Shown: one piece after another, positions 60,992-64,000 of the stretch | How positions within the stretch are numbered: the first letter of the stretch is position 1 | Layout of the letters: every line of letters begins with the position of its first letter | NCBI RefSeq assembly: GCF_008704795.1 | Contig: NZ_CP023690.1 | Coordinates: 1,240,001-1,304,000, forward strand | DNA length: 64,000 nucleotides | Direction: 5' to 3' | Origin: Streptomyces spectabilis | GTDB taxonomy: Bacteria; Actinomycetota; Actinomycetes; Streptomycetales; Streptomycetaceae | Position numbers and translations under genes: made by a program | Notes under the pieces: model-generated | Seen by the model: the letters and a program-made list of their open reading frames with translations, nothing else | Told to the model about the DNA's origin: nothing | Databases searched by the model: none

Positions 60992-61576
60992 ATGTCACCG
61001 CGCGGAGTCGCGATCCCCGATCTGCGAGAACGCCTTTTCGACGCCGCGGAACGCGTGCTCGCCCGGGACGGCGCGGCCGCCCTGACCAGCCGGGCGGTCA
61101 CGGAGGAGGCGGGCTGCGCCAAGGGCGTGCTGCACACGCACTTCGCGGGGCTCGACCAGTTCGTCGCCGAACTCTGCCTGGACCGCTTCGCCCGCGCCGC
61201 GGCTCAGGCCGAGGGCCTCCCCGGCCGGGCGGGCACCGCCACGGTGGCCGACAACCTCGCCGCCGTGGCGGCGGCGCTCCTGTCCCTGGACCCCGCCGTC
61301 GTGGAACTGGCCGTGACCCGTACGGCGGCCACCCTGCGGATCCGCGAGGCGTGGCGGGCGGGCGCACCCGGCCTCGGCGTGGTGCAGCGGTCGATCGACG
61401 CGTACCTGCGCGAGGAGCAGCGCCTCGCGCGTGTGCCGCGGCACACGGACACGGCGTCCGTCGCCCTCGCCCTGGTCGGAACCCTGCACCATCTGCTGAT
61501 GACGGGGTGGATGGCCGCGGCGGATCCGCAGGACGAGGTGGAACGGCTCATCCGGACGCTGGTGGGCGGGGCCTGA
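60992..61576 (+). CDS. TetR-family regulator divergent from the methyltransferase
   Basis: A 194-residue TetR protein: DLRERLFDAAERVLARDGAAALTSRAVTEEAGCAKGVLHTHFAG (HTH about residues 27-50), with a C-terminal helical domain ending VERLIRTLVGGA. ATG at 60992 is chosen because GGGAGGGA lies 7 nt upstream, past the operators; the frame is open further upstream but would run across them. Likely autorepressor and repressor of the methyltransferase gene. Confidence 0.9.
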   Translation: MSPRGVAIPDLRERLFDAAERVLARDGAAALTSRAVTEEAGCAKGVLHTHFAGLDQFVAELCLDRFARAAAQAEGLPGRAGTATVADNLAAVAAALLSLDPAVVELAVTRTAATLRIREAWRAGAPGLGVVQRSIDAYLREEQRLARVPRHTDTASVALALVGTLHHLLMTGWMAAADPQDEVERLIRTLVGGA

Positions 61577-61621
61577 CGACCGACCGGCGCGACCGGCCCG
61601 CCGAGAGGCCCGCCGGGGGCG

Positions 61622-64000
61622 TCAGAAGGTCAGCCAGCTCGTGACCGGCGAGATGAGGTCGTGCCCGAACTGCGAGACCTTCGTCACGGCCCTGCCGCCG
61701 CCGACCGCCCCGATCCACTTGGACTGGCCGAAGGTGAGCAGGGCCAGACCTCCGCCGGCGAGGGACGTGAAGAACTTGCGGCTCGTCCAGCCGTAACCGA
61801 GGCCGGTGAAGACGACGTTGGCCCCGGTGAAGATGAGGGAGGCGATCCCGAAGCCGACCGCGAGCGGGGCCGTGACGGGTGCGATGGGCAGGAACAGGCT
61901 GGCGACGCCGAGCCCGGCAGAGGCGAGGCCGGTGAGGATCCCGAGGGCGTTGAAGGCATCCGCATAGCGCCTGGCCTCGAGCTTCCACTGGGGGACGAGA
62001 TCGTCGAAGTCGTCGTTGTCGGGGGTGTCGGCAGGGTTCTGCCCGCTCGCCCGTGCCCGGCGGGCGTCCTCGGCCGCCTTCCTCATCGCCGCCGCGATCT
62101 CGGCCTTCCGCTTGGCCGCCGCGATCTGGTGCGCCTGGCTCGCGGCCACCGCCGCCGTACGCGCGTCCTTGCCCGCCTGGATCGCCGAGGCGCGGGCCGA
62201 CGTGGCCGACTCCTGCGCCGCGTTGGCGGAGGCCACCGCGCGGCGGGCGGCGTCCATGGCGCGGTTGGCGGAGTGGTTGGCGGTACGCGCGGCCGTACGG
62301 GCGGTGGCGGCCGCCTGCTTCGCCTTGTCGGCCGAGGCCTGGGCGTCCCTGGCCGACTTGTCGGCGGCGTCGGCGTTCGCGTCCGCCTCCTTGGCGTACT
62401 GCGCGGCCTGCGTCGCCGACTTCTTCGCCTTGTCCGCCCACTCCAGCGCTTCCGACGCCGCGTCACGGGCCCTGGCCGCCGCCTCCTGGGCGCGGGCGGC
62501 GTCCTCCTGCGCCTTGTGCGCGATCTTCATGGAGGCGGCGATCGCGCCCTGGACGGCGGCGATGTGCGCGGCGGAGTCGTGGTCGAGCTGCGCGGTCCTG
62601 TACCGCACGGTGGCGAGGAAGCGGCGGCGCATCCACGCCGGGCCCTCCATCGCGGCCTGGGCGTGGGCCTTGGTGTACGGACCGGCCGAGGCGATGACGG
62701 CGGCGGTGGCCACCGCGTCGTCCTCCTGCTGCGCCGCCTCGTAGGCGGCGCCGAGGAACTCGTGCAGCGCCCCGGCGGTGCCCGCGTCCAGCGCCTCGTT
62801 CGCGGCCTTCGTCACCGCGCTGCCGGGCCCTCCGGCGAGAATACGTGTGATCGTGACGCGGTTGTCGGTGGCGGAGGCCTCCACGACGCCCGTGCTCAGG
62901 AACGTCGTGGCGGCGTCCGGGGCGTCGCTCTCCACGGCCTTGGTCGCGGCGTCGGCGACGTCCGGGGTGGAGATCCGCGCCAGGTAGAGGGCGGTCTCCC
63001 TGTCGTCCTGGTGCTGGGCGAGCTGCCGGTCGGTGTCGATCCAGGCATGGAGGTCGGCGTCCGTACCGCACAGGGCGAACCGCGCGGCCTCACGTGACCA
63101 GCCACCAGGAGCGTTCATCAGGGCGATGGCCGCTTTGCGCCCCAGGGTGGCGGCGAGGTTCCCGTCGCTCGCCCTCAGGGCCGCCTCGGCCTGGGCGATG
63201 AGGTCCTTGGTGGCCTGGGAGAGCTGATCGGCCTGGGTGCGCTTCCTGGCGACCTCCTCCCGCTCCTGCTCCTCGATCCGCACGAGCAGCCGGGACTCCT
63301 CCATCGCCTGCTTCATGTCCTCGTCCAGGCGCTGCCACTCGGCCTCGCGCGCCTGCTTCTCCACCTCGACGGCCTTGGTGACGGCTTCGGTGGCGGTGTT
63401 CGCGGCTTTGGTCGCCTCGTTGGCGAACTCGGTGGACTTCTTCGCGTACTCCACGGCCTGGCCCGCGTACTTGGCGGCCCACTCGGCCGCGTCCGCGGCC
63501 CTGTCGGCGTGCCCCGCCGCGCTGTTGGCGGCGTCACGGGCGGTACGCGCGGCCTGCGCCGCCTTGTTGGCCAGGGCCTGGGCGGTGCCCGCGGCGTTGG
63601 TGGCGATGGTGGCGTTGGTGTGCGCGATCTGCGCCTGGCGGCGGGCCTCGGCCGCCAGGGCCTGCGCCTTGCCCGCCGCGTCGGCGGCCGCGGCCGAGGC
63701 GTTCGCCGCCGCCGCGGCGTTGCGCGCCGCGGACGCGGCGGCCGACCCGGCGCCCGCGGCCTGGGCCGAGGCCGTGGCGGCGTGGTCGGCGGCCCTGGCC
63801 GCGGTGCGGGCCTTGGCGGCGGCGTTGCGGGCGGCGACGGCGGCGTTCTTGGCGGCGGCCGCGCGAGAGGCGTCCTTGGAGGCGGCGATGGCGGCGCCGT
63901 AGGCGGCCGCGGCGGCGGATCCCGCGCTGGCGGCGGCCTGGCTCGCGGCGGTGGAGGCGTGGGCGGCGCGGCGCGAGGCCTGAACGGCGGCGTGGGAGGC
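61622..64000 (-). CDS. ALF-repeat/alanine-rich giant protein, C-terminal part (5' end beyond window)
   Basis: The frame is open from a stop at 61622 through the right edge, so at least 792 residues are present and the N-terminus is missing. In order: long Ala-rich helical/coiled-coil stretch (AAKYAGQAVEYAKKSTEFANEATKAANTATEAVTKAV and upstream), an ALF-type repeat region (GRKAAIALMNAPGGWSREAARFALCGTDADLHAWI; VADAATKAVESDAPDAATTFLSTG; AVTKAANEALDAGTAGALHEFLG; EGPAWMRRRFLATVRYR), a second Ala-rich coiled coil, and a C-terminal membrane-active segment (ALGILTGLASAGLGVASLFLPIAPVTAPLAVGFG). It resembles large exported actinobacterial proteins seen near or within polymorphic-toxin loci. The Gly-rich hydrophobic C-terminus may insert in membranes; a toxin role is possible but not shown. 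No immunity-like gene follows in the window. Confidence 0.75.
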   Translation of the reverse strand, partial: ASHAAVQASRRAAHASTAASQAAASAGSAAAAAYGAAIAASKDASRAAAAKNAAVAARNAAAKARTAARAADHAATASAQAAGAGSAAASAARNAAAAANASAAAADAAGKAQALAAEARRQAQIAHTNATIATNAAGTAQALANKAAQAARTARDAANSAAGHADRAADAAEWAAKYAGQAVEYAKKSTEFANEATKAANTATEAVTKAVEVEKQAREAEWQRLDEDMKQAMEESRLLVRIEEQEREEVARKRTQADQLSQATKDLIAQAEAALRASDGNLAATLGRKAAIALMNAPGGWSREAARFALCGTDADLHAWIDTDRQLAQHQDDRETALYLARISTPDVADAATKAVESDAPDAATTFLSTGVVEASATDNRVTITRILAGGPGSAVTKAANEALDAGTAGALHEFLGAAYEAAQQEDDAVATAAVIASAGPYTKAHAQAAMEGPAWMRRRFLATVRYRTAQLDHDSAAHIAAVQGAIAASMKIAHKAQEDAARAQEAAARARDAASEALEWADKAKKSATQAAQYAKEADANADAADKSARDAQASADKAKQAAATARTAARTANHSANRAMDAARRAVASANAAQESATSARASAIQAGKDARTAAVAASQAHQIAAAKRKAEIAAAMRKAAEDARRARASGQNPADTPDNDDFDDLVPQWKLEARRYADAFNALGILTGLASAGLGVASLFLPIAPVTAPLAVGFGIASLIFTGANVVFTGLGYGWTSRKFFTSLAGGGLALLTFGQSKWIGAVGGGRAVTKVSQFGHDLISPVTSWLTF

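Noticed and set aside
1..64000. tRNA, rRNA, riboswitches, insertion sequences, integrase or attachment sites
   Set aside because: None could be recognised; no transposase or integrase motif in any credible frame, and no cloverleaf found by eye.

Overview
The window is very GC-rich actinobacterial DNA and almost certainly Streptomyces. Third-codon positions are close to saturated with G/C. Most starts are GTG or ATG behind AGGAGG-type sites. Genes overlap by ATGA/GTGA, and several families are typical of the genus: a PopR-like regulator beside a clpP3-clpP4 pair, an Scr1-type XRE regulator coupled to a DUF574-type methyltransferase, PucR-type regulators, and an ALF-repeat/alanine-rich giant protein. 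I see no rRNA, tRNA, insertion sequence, CRISPR array or replication origin.

Layout. 1-5.8 kb holds a truncated His/Pro-rich exported protein (left edge), a popR-like regulator convergent with a clpP3-clpP4-like operon, a secreted protein-arginine deiminase, a PNPOx-family flavoprotein and a cupin. 6.0-6.8 kb holds a TetR regulator over a near-perfect 27-bp palindrome. 7.2-34.7 kb is one uninterrupted biosynthetic operon (seven genes, spacing from 4-bp overlaps to 15 bp). It encodes a 5,325-residue four-module NRPS, a 2,345-residue hybrid protein (ketosynthase, decayed acyltransferase, carrier, then C-A-PCP and an E-like domain), a KAS III-like enzyme, a free ACP, an acyl-CoA dehydrogenase, an FkbH-like HAD glyceryl transferase and a 3-hydroxyacyl-CoA dehydrogenase. 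34.7-48.3 kb holds a subtilase, a LysR/cupin divergent pair, a PucR regulator, a coupled XRE-methyltransferase-HTH operon, PhoD with a partner, and a secreted beta-propeller. 48.4-61.6 kb holds FKBP, an ECF sigma factor with a tiny membrane peptide, DUF1326 under an elaborate promoter, PhoX-like, an orphan NarL regulator, an O-methyltransferase under an iron-box-like site, STAS-GAF, GNAT/TetR, a two-component system, an aldo-keto reductase behind a MerR-type promoter, and a methyltransferase/TetR pair with twin operators. 61.6-64 kb is the C-terminal part of an ALF-repeat giant protein running off the right edge.

How the cluster may work. The four last genes of the operon are the set known to make hydroxymalonyl-ACP (methoxymalonyl-ACP without the O-methyltransferase). 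The single ketosynthase module has a shrunken AT that has lost its catalytic Ser, so an in trans hydroxymalonyl-ACP extender is the natural reading. No thioesterase is encoded. A KAS III-like protein with a Cys-His-His set lies directly behind the last NRPS module and may extend or release the chain. By gene order the product would be a modified peptide of five amino acids, residue 2 D-configured, with one C2 unit between residues 4 and 5. Adenylation specificities could not be assigned.

The most unusual features are a roughly 240-residue heptapeptide-repeat insertion inside the fourth adenylation domain, the decayed AT, a vestigial C domain at the NRPS N-terminus, an E-like terminal domain lacking the catalytic EGHGR motif, and a ClpP4-like subunit with Gly in place of the catalytic His.
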